From assembly GCA_049699975.1 (NCBI GenBank), contig JBNAWB010000065.1, forward strand, positions 1 to 17,081: a stretch of 17,081 nt of DNA, written 5' to 3'. The notes beneath the pieces are model-generated. The model made no database searches and was not told where the DNA came from. It was given only the letters and a program-made list of their open reading frames with translations. Shown in pieces: positions 1 to 7,986 of the stretch; the first letter of the stretch is position 1; each line of letters begins with the position of its first letter. Origin of the DNA: CAZAGD01 sp049699975 (GTDB lineage: Bacteria; Desulfobacterota; SM23-61). A program made the position numbers and the translations under genes.

Positions 1-41
1 CTTTGAGCATCTTCTTCTCCCGCCGATGCTTCTTCATTCAT
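1..41 (-). CDS. possible 5' end of a leftward gene cut by the window edge
   Basis: On the minus strand an ATG at 41 (or a second one at 37, in another frame) follows GGAGG by about five bases, and both frames stay open to the window edge. Only 12 to 13 codons are visible, so no family can be named. The apparent Shine-Dalgarno sequence is part of the GC-rich repeat at 42-72 and may be fortuitous. Confidence 0.2.
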   Translation of the reverse strand, partial: MNEEASAGEEDAQ

Positions 42-72
42 GCCTGCCTCCGGCCCGCCTCTGGCCTGCCTC
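42..72. repeat. GC-rich dispersed repeat, copy 1
   Basis: This stretch contains GCCTGCCTCCGGC (42-54) and CTCTGGCCTGCCTC (59-72). Both are found inverted in the intergenic repeat at 6009-6026, with 13 and 14 matching bases. The rest of the flanking sequence is AT-rich, so the GC-rich block stands out. It is probably a small dispersed, hairpin-forming repeat of this genome. Its function is unknown. Confidence 0.5.
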
Positions 73-103
73 GGGCACTTACAAAAATAAAAATTCCTCT
101 AAA

Positions 104-127
104 AATCCCACCCCTTAGTGAGGGATT
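104..127 (-). terminator. weak hairpin terminator candidate for the leftward operon
   Basis: Read on the minus strand, AATCCC and GGGATT form a 6-bp stem around a 12-base loop, followed by a T-rich run. A second imperfect hairpin (151-160 pairing with 171-181, one bulged C) lies between it and the dehydrogenase remnant. Together they would end transcription coming from the ThDP gene. The stems are short, so this is tentative. Confidence 0.3.
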
Positions 128-226
128 ACATTTTTAATATTTCGAATTTTGAAAAAGCAAATCTCTTCACTTGCCTTTTTCGAATTAAATTTTCTTTTTT
201 AATGTTTGTCCATTGGGGAAATAAAT

Positions 227-511
227 TCAAGAGGTTGGTGAACCAGAAAAATTGATCCCCACGAAGGCCCCAAAGAAATTAGCCATTGCGCTAATATCTT
301 TCTCGGAATATCCGGCACTGGCGGCTGCCCGATAAAGCTGGGTAGCCAAACTAGTCATGAGGGTGGGAATTTTTAAATCCCGCGCCAATCGCAAATCATT
401 TATAGCAGTAAGCTTATCTTTTATTTTCTTCTTTAGTCCGGCCGAATTAAGCCACACCAAAGTAAAAGTTGAGTTAGATTTAATTTCCTTCGCAAAACCA
501 TCTTCATACGA
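227..511 (-). pseudogene. C-terminal remnant of a beta-hydroxyacid dehydrogenase (HIBADH/GarR type)
   Basis: The frame is open from about 511 down to the TGA at 227-229. It encodes about 90 residues resembling the end of 3-hydroxyisobutyrate or tartronate-semialdehyde reductases: an INDLRLARDLKIP stretch, the counterpart of the family's KDLxLAL helix, then a SLATQLYRAAASAG helix. The N-terminal Rossmann fold (GxGxxG) and the catalytic lysine region are missing. The only starts are weak: a TTG at 460, or none near the real beginning. The frame overlaps the stop of the upstream ThDP gene by a few bases and is in a different phase. This suggests a deletion that joined the tail of one gene to the interior of another. 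A functional small protein is possible but unlikely. Confidence 0.6.
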
Positions 512-2105
512 TTATATCGTATTCCGAAGGGTCAACGATCGCTTCAATAACTACCGGCCCGTTTCCCTCCAGGCTCTTTCGAAAAGCAGTGCGGAATTCT
601 TCCTCATTCCGTACCGAAATTACCGGTGCCCCAAAGAAATTGTTGCTGGAAGCATAAGAGGAGTCAAAAAGATCAACCCCATATTGATGATACTCTTTCC
701 GCGTCTGCTTCACTTTAATCAAACTTAGGAAACCATCTCTCAAGATTACAAATACCACGGGTATTTTGAGGCGCACAGCCGTGTTTATCTCTCCTACCAT
801 CATTAAAAATCCACCATCTCCCACACACGCGACCACTGGCCGATCGCGCAAAATTAATTTGGCGGCAATCGCGGCCGGTATGCCAAATCCCATAGAAGAC
901 CAGCCATTAGAAACAAGAAAATTTCCTGGACCACGTGCCTCCCAAAGCTGTCCGATCAGATGCGTATGCGCGCCCACGTCCGCTACCAAAATACCGTCAT
1001 TGGGCAGAATTTCTCGCATAGCCAATACCACATGATGGGGAGAAAAATTTGTTTGGGGGGGAGTCAAGGCTCGATATAATTTTTGGCGATGCAAGCGGAG
1101 GGCCTCTAAATCCCATTTATGGTGCAAAGGCGGCAGTTTTAACAAAGCCCTTAAGGTCTGCCCAATATCTCCTACTATTTCGCCGGCCAGCCGGTATTCA
1201 GAGTGAATATCGGCCGGCACAGTGTCAATATGGATTAAAGGAAGATCTTTGCGCAACCAATCTTCATAATTGAATTCCACAGGGTCATATCCAATAGCTA
1301 AAACTAAATCTGCTGGCTTATAATATTCGGCCACTATATCTCGCCGCGCCCGACCCACTACACCCACTAATTGGGACCCTTCTTCACTTATCTGTCCCTT
1401 AGCCATGAGAGTGGTGACTACCGGGAGGCGATGTTTATTTACAAATTCTTGAAGTTCTTTGGTAACTCCTGCCCGATTCATAGTCAAGCCTACAGCCACT
1501 AAGGGATATTTAGCCTGGGAGAGTAAATCTTCCACTTTTCTTAATTGTGTTTCCTCAGGACCTGAGAGGAATGTTGGATTAAGAGAGAAATCCGTTACTT
1601 CCTCAGCGGAAAACTCTTCTGCCATATCCTCGGGAAAGTCTAAATGAACAGGGCCAGGTTGTTCGGCCAAGGCAATCTCCGCCGCTTTTTTAAGCGTAGA
1701 GTAAACCTGACCTGTTTTCAATTCCGCACTCCATTTGGTGATGGGGGCATAAAGTTTTTGATGATCTATATGCATCTGCACCGTCCGGCCTTTCCAGAAT
1801 TTTCCCATCTGGGCGGTAAAAGCCAACAGAGGCACTCGATCAAGATAAGCATTACCCACGCCGGTAGTCATATTAGTAGCTCCTGGCCCCAAGGTGGAGA
1901 GACAGGCCCCAGGCTTTTTCGTTAATCGGCCATAAATGTCAGCCATGAAACCCGCACAGGCTTCATGAGTAACTAAAATGAATTCTACATTACTTCCATA
2001 CATCGCTTCCAAAAAGCGGGCATTTTGCCCACCCGGGTATCCAAAAACATAGCGAATCCCCAATTTCTCTAAGGCATCTACCACGATTTCCGCATTGCTC
2101 CGCAT
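504..2105 (-). CDS. acetolactate synthase-like ThDP-dependent enzyme (IlvB family)
   Basis: The 533-residue protein has the three-domain layout of the POX/acetolactate synthase family: a pyrimidine-binding domain (about 1-165), a central domain (about 185-320) and a ThDP/Mg-binding domain (about 350-525). The activating glutamate is E48 (VTHEACAGF), and GPGATN lies at about 73-78. The Mg motif begins GDGG (429-432). Its second half reads LRDGFLSLIKVKQ, where classic enzymes have NN or ND, so D457 is the probable second ligand and the first Asn is an Arg. The substrate is not clear: acetolactate synthase, a 2-oxoacid decarboxylase or a related carboligase all remain possible, and no small regulatory subunit is adjacent. 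GAGAGG lies about ten bases before the ATG. The PAP2 gene ends 16 bases upstream, so the two are probably co-transcribed. Confidence 0.85.
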   Translation of the reverse strand: MRSNAEIVVDALEKLGIRYVFGYPGGQNARFLEAMYGSNVEFILVTHEACAGFMADIYGRLTKKPGACLSTLGPGATNMTTGVGNAYLDRVPLLAFTAQMGKFWKGRTVQMHIDHQKLYAPITKWSAELKTGQVYSTLKKAAEIALAEQPGPVHLDFPEDMAEEFSAEEVTDFSLNPTFLSGPEETQLRKVEDLLSQAKYPLVAVGLTMNRAGVTKELQEFVNKHRLPVVTTLMAKGQISEEGSQLVGVVGRARRDIVAEYYKPADLVLAIGYDPVEFNYEDWLRKDLPLIHIDTVPADIHSEYRLAGEIVGDIGQTLRALLKLPPLHHKWDLEALRLHRQKLYRALTPPQTNFSPHHVVLAMREILPNDGILVADVGAHTHLIGQLWEARGPGNFLVSNGWSSMGFGIPAAIAAKLILRDRPVVACVGDGGFLMMVGEINTAVRLKIPVVFVILRDGFLSLIKVKQTRKEYHQYGVDLFDSSYASSNNFFGAPVISVRNEEEFRTAFRKSLEGNGPVVIEAIVDPSEYDIIV

Positions 2106-2121
2106 AATCTTATACCTCTCT

Positions 2122-2670
2122 TCATATCTTAAAATTTTCCACTACCCAGCTATTTAGCCGGTGCAAAGGCCAAGCAATAAGCAAACCCAAGGCGGCCCCG
2201 CCTAAGGCATCGAAGGGGTAATGGATGCCGATATAAACTCGCGAATAAGCCACCAGACTAGCCAGGGCATAAAAAAAAATGGAAAACTTCTTTAGCTGCT
2301 TAGCCAAAAAAAAGGCTGCCGCGAAAATGTTAACGGCATGAGAAGATGGAAAAGAATAAGAAGTATTGCAATCCGTCAGCAGACGCACTTCGGTAAGAGT
2401 ATGGCAAGGGCGAATTCGGCCCACTAAATCTTTAAGAAGGCTACTGGAAAATTGGTCGGTAATGGCCAAGGTGATCCCCATAAAGATCAAGAAAATAATA
2501 CCTTCTTTTTTGTGCTGGTAAAGAATCCACAGGCCAAGGGCCAATAGCAAAAAAATAGAATTTTTTAAATCCGTGATCAAGGGCATAAACCAATCAAAAA
2601 AGGAATTCTGGCTTTTCTCATTTATAAGATAGAAAAGAAAATTATCCACCGCCATCAAATAGTTGCTCAT
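2122..2670 (-). CDS. PAP2-family membrane phosphatase
   Basis: The 182-residue protein has several hydrophobic segments and all three PAP2 signature motifs: K80 to R87-P88 (KDLVGRIRP), PSSH at 108-111, and SR-x5-H-x3-D at 143-154 with H150 and D154. H111 and H150 are the expected nucleophile and acid-base pair. The family dephosphorylates lipid phosphates such as undecaprenyl pyrophosphate, phosphatidylglycerol phosphate or lipid A. The compact size fits a BcrC/PgpB-like enzyme acting at the outer face of the inner membrane, but the substrate cannot be fixed. It is the first gene of the leftward operon, 33 bases from the predicted transcription start. No clear Shine-Dalgarno sequence is seen. 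Confidence 0.88.
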   Translation of the reverse strand: MSNYLMAVDNFLFYLINEKSQNSFFDWFMPLITDLKNSIFLLLALGLWILYQHKKEGIIFLIFMGITLAITDQFSSSLLKDLVGRIRPCHTLTEVRLLTDCNTSYSFPSSHAVNIFAAAFFLAKQLKKFSIFFYALASLVAYSRVYIGIHYPFDALGGAALGLLIAWPLHRLNSWVVENFKI

Positions 2671-2709
2671 GATATTTGGGATTAAAATCTTTTGCCAAAA
2701 ATCTAATTT

Positions 2710-2738
2710 ATTTTATAGAAAATTATCCCCCCTGTCTA
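2710..2738 (-). promoter_or_regulatory. sigma70-type promoter for the PAP2-ThDP operon
   Basis: On the minus strand TAGACA (2738-2733) and TAAAAT (2715-2710) are separated by exactly 17 bases. Each matches the consensus in five of six positions. The spacer begins with a run of six G. The predicted start lies about 33 bases before the PAP2 ATG. Confidence 0.55.
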
Positions 2739-2826
2739 TTACTTTTCATAAATAAGCGCTTACTCTTTCAGTGGAAACTATTTCCGAATCAAACGCCAAG
2801 GCTAAGGCACGCTAATTAAAAATTTC

Positions 2827-2869
2827 TTGCAACTCTTGGCTAAAGTCGATAGGATGATTTTAATAAAAT
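2827..2869 (+). promoter_or_regulatory. promoter and inverted repeat before the metal ABC operon
   Basis: TTGCAA (2827-2832) and TAGGAT (2850-2855) are 17 bases apart and could form a promoter. Directly downstream, ATTTTAATAAAAT (2857-2869) is a perfect 13-base inverted repeat at the expected transcription start, a position that would suit a repressor. A metal-responsive regulator is a natural guess given the genes that follow, but the site does not match a Zur or MntR consensus that I can recall. Confidence 0.35.
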
Positions 2870-2888
2870 AATTAAACCACTTCGCCCC

Positions 2889-3644
2889 ATGAACGAACAA
2901 AAATCTCTAATCGTCGTAGAAAACGTTTCCCTGCACCTCAAGGGTCTGCAAATATTAAAAGATGTCTCTTTTAATATTTCAGCGGGAGACTTCTTGGCTT
3001 TAATCGGCCCTAATGGATCTGGAAAAACTACGCTTATTCGCATCATCTTAGGTCTCCTGAAGCCAACTGCCGGGCGAGTTTTCCTAATGGGCGAGCCCGT
3101 GGAGCAATTCCGCCAATGGCAAAAAATTGGTTATGTTCCCCAAAAAGCTACCCAATTTGATTCTTATTTCCCTGCTTCGGTAAAAGAAGTGGTGGCCATG
3201 GGACTCCTTTCGCTAAAGAAATTCCCCCGTTTCCTAACTTCCAAGGATGAAGCAGCCATTGACCAAGCTTTGGAAGCAGTGGATATGCAAGATTTGAAGA
3301 ATCGTCGTATAGGTGAGCTCTCGGGCGGCCAGCAACAACGTGTTTTTATTGCCCGGGCCATTGTGAATGGCCCAGATATTCTCTTTTTAGACGAACCGAC
3401 TACAGGTGTAGATGCAGAAACCCAAACCCGTTTTTATGATATGTTAGCCGACCTCAACCTCCGCCGGAAATTGACCATAGTGCTTATTACTCACGACTTT
3501 GGCGTCCTGACCAAGCATGTTAATAAAGTAGCTTGCCTAAATCAGCGTTTATTTTTCCATGGGACGCATGCGGAATTTTGTAGTTCGGAGTTTGTCCAAG
3601 ATCTCCTTCATGGAGAACATCATCTTATCTGCCATCGTCATTGA
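2889..3644 (+). CDS. znuC: metal (Zn/Mn-type) ABC transporter ATP-binding protein
   Basis: The 251-residue ABC ATPase is complete: Walker A GPNGSGKTT (40-48), Q-loop Q85, signature LSGGQQQR (144-151), Walker B ILFLDEP (164-170) and switch histidine H202. The pattern of the protein and its partner permease place it in the ZnuC/MntB/TroB group, which energises uptake of zinc, manganese or iron. The stop overlaps the start of the permease as TGATG, typical of translational coupling. No Shine-Dalgarno sequence precedes the ATG. No substrate-binding lipoprotein (ZnuA type) lies in the window, so it must be encoded elsewhere. The metal cannot be deduced. Confidence 0.88.
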   Translation: MNEQKSLIVVENVSLHLKGLQILKDVSFNISAGDFLALIGPNGSGKTTLIRIILGLLKPTAGRVFLMGEPVEQFRQWQKIGYVPQKATQFDSYFPASVKEVVAMGLLSLKKFPRFLTSKDEAAIDQALEAVDMQDLKNRRIGELSGGQQQRVFIARAIVNGPDILFLDEPTTGVDAETQTRFYDMLADLNLRRKLTIVLITHDFGVLTKHVNKVACLNQRLFFHGTHAEFCSSEFVQDLLHGEHHLICHRH

Positions 3645-4459
3645 TGCCCATAATGGAAAACTTCTTAGTATATATTTTTATTCAACGGGCCCTTTGGGCT
3701 GGTTTCTTTATCTCCTTTGCCTGCGCTGTTTTGGGAGTTTTCTTAGTCCTCCGCCGCGATGCTATGTTAGGCCATGGATTAGCCCACGTAACTTTCACCG
3801 GCGTAGCTTTCGGCCTTTTTTTATCCATTACACCCACGCTGATCGCCTTAGCCGTGTCCGTTTTAGCTGCTTTAGGTATGGGGAAACTAAAAATGCGCAC
3901 CGGCCTTTATGGCGATACGGCCATCGGTATAGTTAGTAGTTTAGGCATGGCTCTGGGAATTATAATCGTCAGCTTGGCCGGAAGTTTCAATGTGGATCTT
4001 TTTGGCTATCTTTTTGGAAATATTTTGGCCATCGAAAAAGAGGAAGTATGGTTGGCTTTAATTTTAGCTTTAGGAGTCTTGATCACTGTAGCTCTTTTTT
4101 ATCAAGAATTTCTATTTTTAACTTTCGATCCTGAATCTGCCCAAGCTTCAGGTATCCAAGTGGCCAGGCTCGAATCTTTTATGGCCATTTTAGCTGCCAT
4201 CACCGTGGTTTTAGCTATGAAAGTAGTAGGCATTTTACTTGTCTCTGCTCTCTTGGTTATCCCGGCCGCCGCAGCTCTGCAGGTAGCCAAAAGTTTCTTT
4301 CAGGCTATGTTAATCTCTACCATAGTAGCTTTGGCTTCAGTTATGGGAGGACTGGTTATGGCTTTCTTTTTGGATTGGCCAGTTTCGGGGACAATCGTCT
4401 TGATCTCAGCCAGCCTCTTTTTTCTACTTTACCAAATTCGGCGCCACGGCCGTCTTTAA
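3644..4459 (+). CDS. znuB: metal ABC transporter permease (ZnuB/MntC family)
   Basis: This is a 271-residue, almost entirely hydrophobic protein with about eight or nine membrane segments. The first segment is followed by FACAVLGVFLVLRRDAMLGH, the family's characteristic ALxGvfLVLRRxaMxGdalSHa region. I chose the ATG at 3644 because it overlaps the ATPase stop as TGATG. An ATG at 3653 is also possible, and a TTG at 3641 is less likely. It forms the membrane channel for the ATPase upstream. The serine acetyltransferase gene starts 24 bases downstream in the same operon. Confidence 0.87.
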   Translation: MPIMENFLVYIFIQRALWAGFFISFACAVLGVFLVLRRDAMLGHGLAHVTFTGVAFGLFLSITPTLIALAVSVLAALGMGKLKMRTGLYGDTAIGIVSSLGMALGIIIVSLAGSFNVDLFGYLFGNILAIEKEEVWLALILALGVLITVALFYQEFLFLTFDPESAQASGIQVARLESFMAILAAITVVLAMKVVGILLVSALLVIPAAAALQVAKSFFQAMLISTIVALASVMGGLVMAFFLDWPVSGTIVLISASLFFLLYQIRRHGRL

Positions 4460-4483
4460 TAAAGAAAGGGAAGGATTTAGCAT

Positions 4484-5500
4484 ATGAAAGAGGAAAAAAA
4501 TATCAAATTCCCTGCCGGAAATCAATGCGAGATCGAAATCGAATTTACCGAAAAATACCGCAGTCAGCTTCCGCAGGTTATAGAAGAGATTGTGGAAAGC
4601 TGCCATAAAGAAGATACCATCGCCCATTTTGATCCCATTATGATTCCTTCTAAAGAATCGGTTATAGAAATTCTCAACGATTTGAAAGAAATTCTCTTTC
4701 CGGGGTATTTCCGCGAGAAAAAACTGAGCCCATACGCTCTGCGTTTTCATATCGGAGATATGGTTAACCGCCTCTTTGAAAAATTGGCCGCGCAGATTAC
4801 CCGTTCCATTCGTCACGAATGCCGTCGTCTCCATAGTATTTGTTCCCAATGCATTGAGCGGGGACAAAAAGAAGCTCTGGAGTTCTTAAAAAAAATTCCC
4901 GTTCTCCGTACCACTTTAGCCGGCGATGTACGAGCTGCCTACCGCGGCGATCCGGCAGCCAAAAGCCTCGATGAAATTATCTTCAGTTACCCTTGTATTC
5001 TGGCCATTATGGTATATCGAGTTGCTCATGAACTGCATATCCAAGGAGTACCCTTGCTCCCGCGAATTATGACCGAGTATGCCCATAGCGAAACCGGAAT
5101 TGATATTCACCCCGGGGCTAAAATTGGGCAAGAATTTTTCATTGATCATGGCACGGGTGTGGTTATTGGTGAAACCACAGAAATCGGGGATCGGGTAAAA
5201 ATTTATCAAGGAGTCACCTTGGGCGCTCTGAGTTTTCCTACTGATTATCAGGGCAACCTCATCCGGGGAGTTAAGCGCCATCCTACTATAGAAGATGATG
5301 TTACCATCTATGCTAACGCTACCATTCTGGGACCTACGCGTATAGGAGCTCGCTCAGTTATTGGTGGTAATGTGTGGATAACCCAGCCTGTCCCCCCTGA
5401 TACCGTAGTCACCATGGAAATGCCCCATCTGCATTATAAAGAAGGGTGCAAAAATATTCTCGGCTCTTTGAACTCAGTATTGGAAAAAGAAAAGAGCTAA
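4484..5500 (+). CDS. cysE: serine O-acetyltransferase, long form
   Basis: The enzyme makes O-acetylserine from serine and acetyl-CoA, the first committed step of cysteine synthesis. Residues from about 140 on carry the SAT helical domain (LAGDVRAAYRGDPAAKS) and the left-handed beta-helix of hexapeptide repeats. D207 (GIDIHPGAKIG) and H222 (IDHGTGVVIGET) are 15 residues apart, as in E. coli CysE D143/H158. At 338 residues it exceeds E. coli CysE (273) because of an N-terminal extension of about 100 residues that contains an FDPIMIPSKESV stretch, as seen in the EpsC/long SAT group. AAGGA precedes the ATG. Its place behind metal-uptake genes is unusual and may reflect cysteine demand for metal or Fe-S handling (inference). 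Confidence 0.92.
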   Translation: MKEEKNIKFPAGNQCEIEIEFTEKYRSQLPQVIEEIVESCHKEDTIAHFDPIMIPSKESVIEILNDLKEILFPGYFREKKLSPYALRFHIGDMVNRLFEKLAAQITRSIRHECRRLHSICSQCIERGQKEALEFLKKIPVLRTTLAGDVRAAYRGDPAAKSLDEIIFSYPCILAIMVYRVAHELHIQGVPLLPRIMTEYAHSETGIDIHPGAKIGQEFFIDHGTGVVIGETTEIGDRVKIYQGVTLGALSFPTDYQGNLIRGVKRHPTIEDDVTIYANATILGPTRIGARSVIGGNVWITQPVPPDTVVTMEMPHLHYKEGCKNILGSLNSVLEKEKS

Positions 5501-5516
5501 AAGAAAGGAAACGGAT

Positions 5517-5981
5517 ATGCCCTTTAAAAAAGTCTATTTGATCTTGGGTATCACTTTCTTATTTCAGCTTATTTTTAATACTGATCTCTTAGCATATTCA
5601 GTTGCCGAAAGTAAAATCTTTGCCGTGGGGCCCTACGCTTTTAAGCTGGAGATTCAAATCTCCGGCAAAGGAAGCCTTAAAAAAAGTTCTTCTCTTCCCG
5701 TTTCCTCTTTGAAGATAAAGATTAAAAATGACCGGGCCAGTTCTCAAGATCTAAAAGTTAAAGCTATCAGAATTTTTCAAGAACCTATGGTCTACCAAGA
5801 CGTAGAAACTAAAGCCTTCGTGATTCCTCCTGGAAAATGGACCACCAAATACTTTCGCCTTTCTCGCCGAAGCAATCATTCTATTACGCCCCAAGGGTTT
5901 ATATCTATTGAATTCGAAAATTTTTCTGTCCGCTTTCGACTATGGGAAAAGAAATTTCAAGGGCCAAATAATGAGGCTTGA
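5517..5981 (+). CDS. small secreted protein of unknown function
   Basis: I do not recognise this 154-residue protein. It begins with a lysine-containing n-region and a hydrophobic stretch ending LLA at residue 26, a standard Sec signal peptide with probable cleavage after A26. The mature part is lysine-rich and predicted to be mostly beta (alternating KLEIQISGKG, LKIKIKNDR and ISIEFENFSVRFRLW), which suggests a small beta-sandwich. There is no lipobox and no cysteine. AAAGGAAA lies before the ATG, 16 bases after the serine acetyltransferase stop, so it is the last gene of the metal ABC/cysE operon. Confidence 0.7.
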   Translation: MPFKKVYLILGITFLFQLIFNTDLLAYSVAESKIFAVGPYAFKLEIQISGKGSLKKSSSLPVSSLKIKIKNDRASSQDLKVKAIRIFQEPMVYQDVETKAFVIPPGKWTTKYFRLSRRSNHSITPQGFISIEFENFSVRFRLWEKKFQGPNNEA

Positions 5982-5999
5982 TAATTTTAATGCGCCCCG

Positions 6000-6026
6000 C
6001 TGGCTTTTGCCGGAGGCAGGCCAGAG
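6000..6026. repeat. GC-rich hairpin repeat, copy 2
   Basis: This is an inverted copy of the repeat at 42-72: GCCGGAGGCAGGC (6009-6021) and GAGGCAGGCCAGAG (6013-6026). It folds as an outer stem CTGGC/GCCAG (6000-6004 with 6020-6024) around an inner TGCC-GGA-GGCA. It lies just after the metal ABC/cysE operon and could act as a transcript-end structure, though no T-run follows. Confidence 0.5.
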
Positions 6027-6070
6027 CCCCCAAGGATTTATCGATCTCAGCTTAGATTAAAATTTAAAAG

Positions 6071-6127
6071 TAGTCAACGGCCATGAAAATTAGGCATTGA
6101 CTAATTTACCAAAAAATTTGATATATT
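6071..6127 (+). promoter_or_regulatory. promoter of the acyl-CoA synthetase gene with overlapping inverted repeat
   Basis: TTGACT (6097-6102) is a near-consensus -35 element. GATATA (6120-6125, 17-base spacing) or TATATT (6122-6127) can serve as -10. TAGTCAA at 6071-6077 and TTGACTA at 6097-6103 form a 7-base inverted repeat whose right half covers the -35, an arrangement suited to repression. The XRE-cupin regulator encoded just beyond the synthetase is a candidate binder (inference). Confidence 0.5.
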
Positions 6128-6160
6128 ATATTTGAATTTCAAAAGGCAGGAGGGGATTTA

Positions 6161-7981
6161 ATGCCTAAAACTACCGTAGCCGAAGGCGAGACCGTACCCC
6201 AAATGTTTCATTCGCGGGTGCAACTCTCCAAAGACCAAGTAGCTTTGCGCTATAAAAAATTAGGTCTCTGGCACGATGTCACTTGGCGTCAGTACCACCA
6301 AAAAGTAAAGGAGGTGGCTTTAGCCTTAATATCTTTCGGGCTGAAACCCGGGGAGTGCGTTTCGGTCATTGGAGAGAATTGCCCCGAATGGGTTTATATC
6401 GACTTAGGCACTATGCATGCCGGAGGAGTAACCGTGGGGGTCTACGCTACTAACAGTTGGGAGCAGTGTCAATACGTAGTTGATCATTCCGAGTCTCGCT
6501 TCTACTTTGTGGAAAACGAAGAACAACTTGATAAAGCCCTTCGTTTCCGCGCGCAAGTCCCTCGCTTGGAAAAAATCATTGTCTGGGATCTTAAAGGCTT
6601 AAAGCATTTTCGCGATCCAATGGTGATGAGTTTTGATGAATTTCTATCCATAGGGCAAGAACAAGAGCAAAAAGATCCCCTTATCTTCGAAAGGCGTTGG
6701 TCCCAAGTCAAGGCTGACGATTTGGCCCGGCTGATTTACACTTCTGGAACTACCGGCCCCCCCAAAGGAGCTATGCTCACCCATAGCAATATAACCTGGA
6801 TGGCCCGGGCTATGGCTGAAGGTAATCCTATAGAAGAGCAGGACGAGTTTCTTTCTTTCCTCCCCCTGTGCCATATTTTCGAACAGCTATTTACTATTTT
6901 TATGAATATCAAATACGGAGCCATTGTCAACTTTATTGAGAGTACGGATACGGTTATAGAAAACATGCGCGAAGTTTCTCCCACCGTAGCTTACGGTGTC
7001 CCCCGCATCTGGGAGAAATATCATTCGGGAATCATGATTCAAATGGCTGATGCTACTTGGTTTAAACGCCAGATATTTCAATTGAGTCTAAATATTGGTA
7101 AAAAATATGCAAATCTGAAAACTTCTCATCAGCCTATCTCCCTCTGGCTCCGTTTGGCATACGCTTTCGCTTATTTAGCGACTTTCCGAAAATTAAAGGA
7201 GCGTTTGGGATTTGATCGAGTCCGCTTAGCCTTCTCTGGTGCGGCTCCCATATCTCCAGATGTTATCCGTTTCTTTCAGGCCATTGGCATTCCTCTCCGG
7301 GAAGGGTATGGCATGACTGAAGGCACCGGGGTCACCTGTGCCAACCAAGGTGATCGAGTTAAAATTGGCACAGTGGGGCAGCCCCTTCCTGGCGTAGAAG
7401 TAAAAATAGCCGAGGATGGAGAAATTTGTTTTCGGGGTGGCAATGTTTTTAAAGGCTACTTCAAGAATCCGGAAGCTACGGCTGAAGTTCTTAAGGATGG
7501 GTGGATGCATTCTGGAGATGTGGGTGAGCTTGATGAAGAAGGCTTCCTCAGAATTACCGACCGAAAGAAAGATTTAATTATCACTGCTGGTGGCAAAAAT
7601 ATCGCCCCCCAGAATATTGAAAATCAACTAAAATTCAGCCCCTATATTAACGATGCCATCGTCATCGGTGACCGGCGCAAATATCTGACGGCCATAATAG
7701 TCATCGATGAAGATAACGTAGTAAAATATGCCCAAGACAATAAAATTCAATACACCACCTACGCCAGCCTAACTCAACATCCCGAGATAAAAAAGCTGAT
7801 CCAGAAAGAAGTAGATGCCGTAAACAAGACGCTGGCCAATGTAGAAACGATTAAGAAATTTACCATCCTCCCCAAAAAACTTTTTGTGGAAGATGGGGAA
7901 GTTACGCCCACTATGAAAGTTAAGCGGAAATATATTAATGAGGCCTTCAAAGATTTAATTGAAGCCATGTATAAGGACTAA
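6161..7981 (+). CDS. fadD: long-chain acyl-CoA synthetase (AMP-forming)
   Basis: The enzyme activates fatty acids with ATP and CoA. The 606-residue protein has the adenylate-forming signatures: YTSGTTGPPKG (193-203), EGYGMTEGTG in the A5 region, HSGDVGELDEEGFLRITDRKK (D and R binding AMP, plus the hinge), and a C-terminal TPTMKVKRK in which K586 is the likely catalytic lysine. It resembles the eukaryote-like FAA1/COG1022 group with its large N-terminal domain. Start choice is firm: AGGAGG sits 7 bases before the ATG. It faces the XRE-cupin/acyl-CoA dehydrogenase operon with 5 bases between stops, so the three genes probably form one lipid-degradation or lipid-remodelling module. Chain length cannot be inferred. 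Confidence 0.92.
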   Translation: MPKTTVAEGETVPQMFHSRVQLSKDQVALRYKKLGLWHDVTWRQYHQKVKEVALALISFGLKPGECVSVIGENCPEWVYIDLGTMHAGGVTVGVYATNSWEQCQYVVDHSESRFYFVENEEQLDKALRFRAQVPRLEKIIVWDLKGLKHFRDPMVMSFDEFLSIGQEQEQKDPLIFERRWSQVKADDLARLIYTSGTTGPPKGAMLTHSNITWMARAMAEGNPIEEQDEFLSFLPLCHIFEQLFTIFMNIKYGAIVNFIESTDTVIENMREVSPTVAYGVPRIWEKYHSGIMIQMADATWFKRQIFQLSLNIGKKYANLKTSHQPISLWLRLAYAFAYLATFRKLKERLGFDRVRLAFSGAAPISPDVIRFFQAIGIPLREGYGMTEGTGVTCANQGDRVKIGTVGQPLPGVEVKIAEDGEICFRGGNVFKGYFKNPEATAEVLKDGWMHSGDVGELDEEGFLRITDRKKDLIITAGGKNIAPQNIENQLKFSPYINDAIVIGDRRKYLTAIIVIDEDNVVKYAQDNKIQYTTYASLTQHPEIKKLIQKEVDAVNKTLANVETIKKFTILPKKLFVEDGEVTPTMKVKRKYINEAFKDLIEAMYKD

Positions 7982-7986
7982 CCTGC

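Noticed and set aside
504..511. TGA of the ThDP gene as another selenocysteine codon joining it to the dehydrogenase remnant
   Set aside because: The remnant is in a different phase, the ThDP protein is already full length, and there is no conserved Cys at that place.
5979..5984. TGA ending the small secreted protein as Sec
   Set aside because: A TAA follows immediately in frame, so read-through adds nothing.
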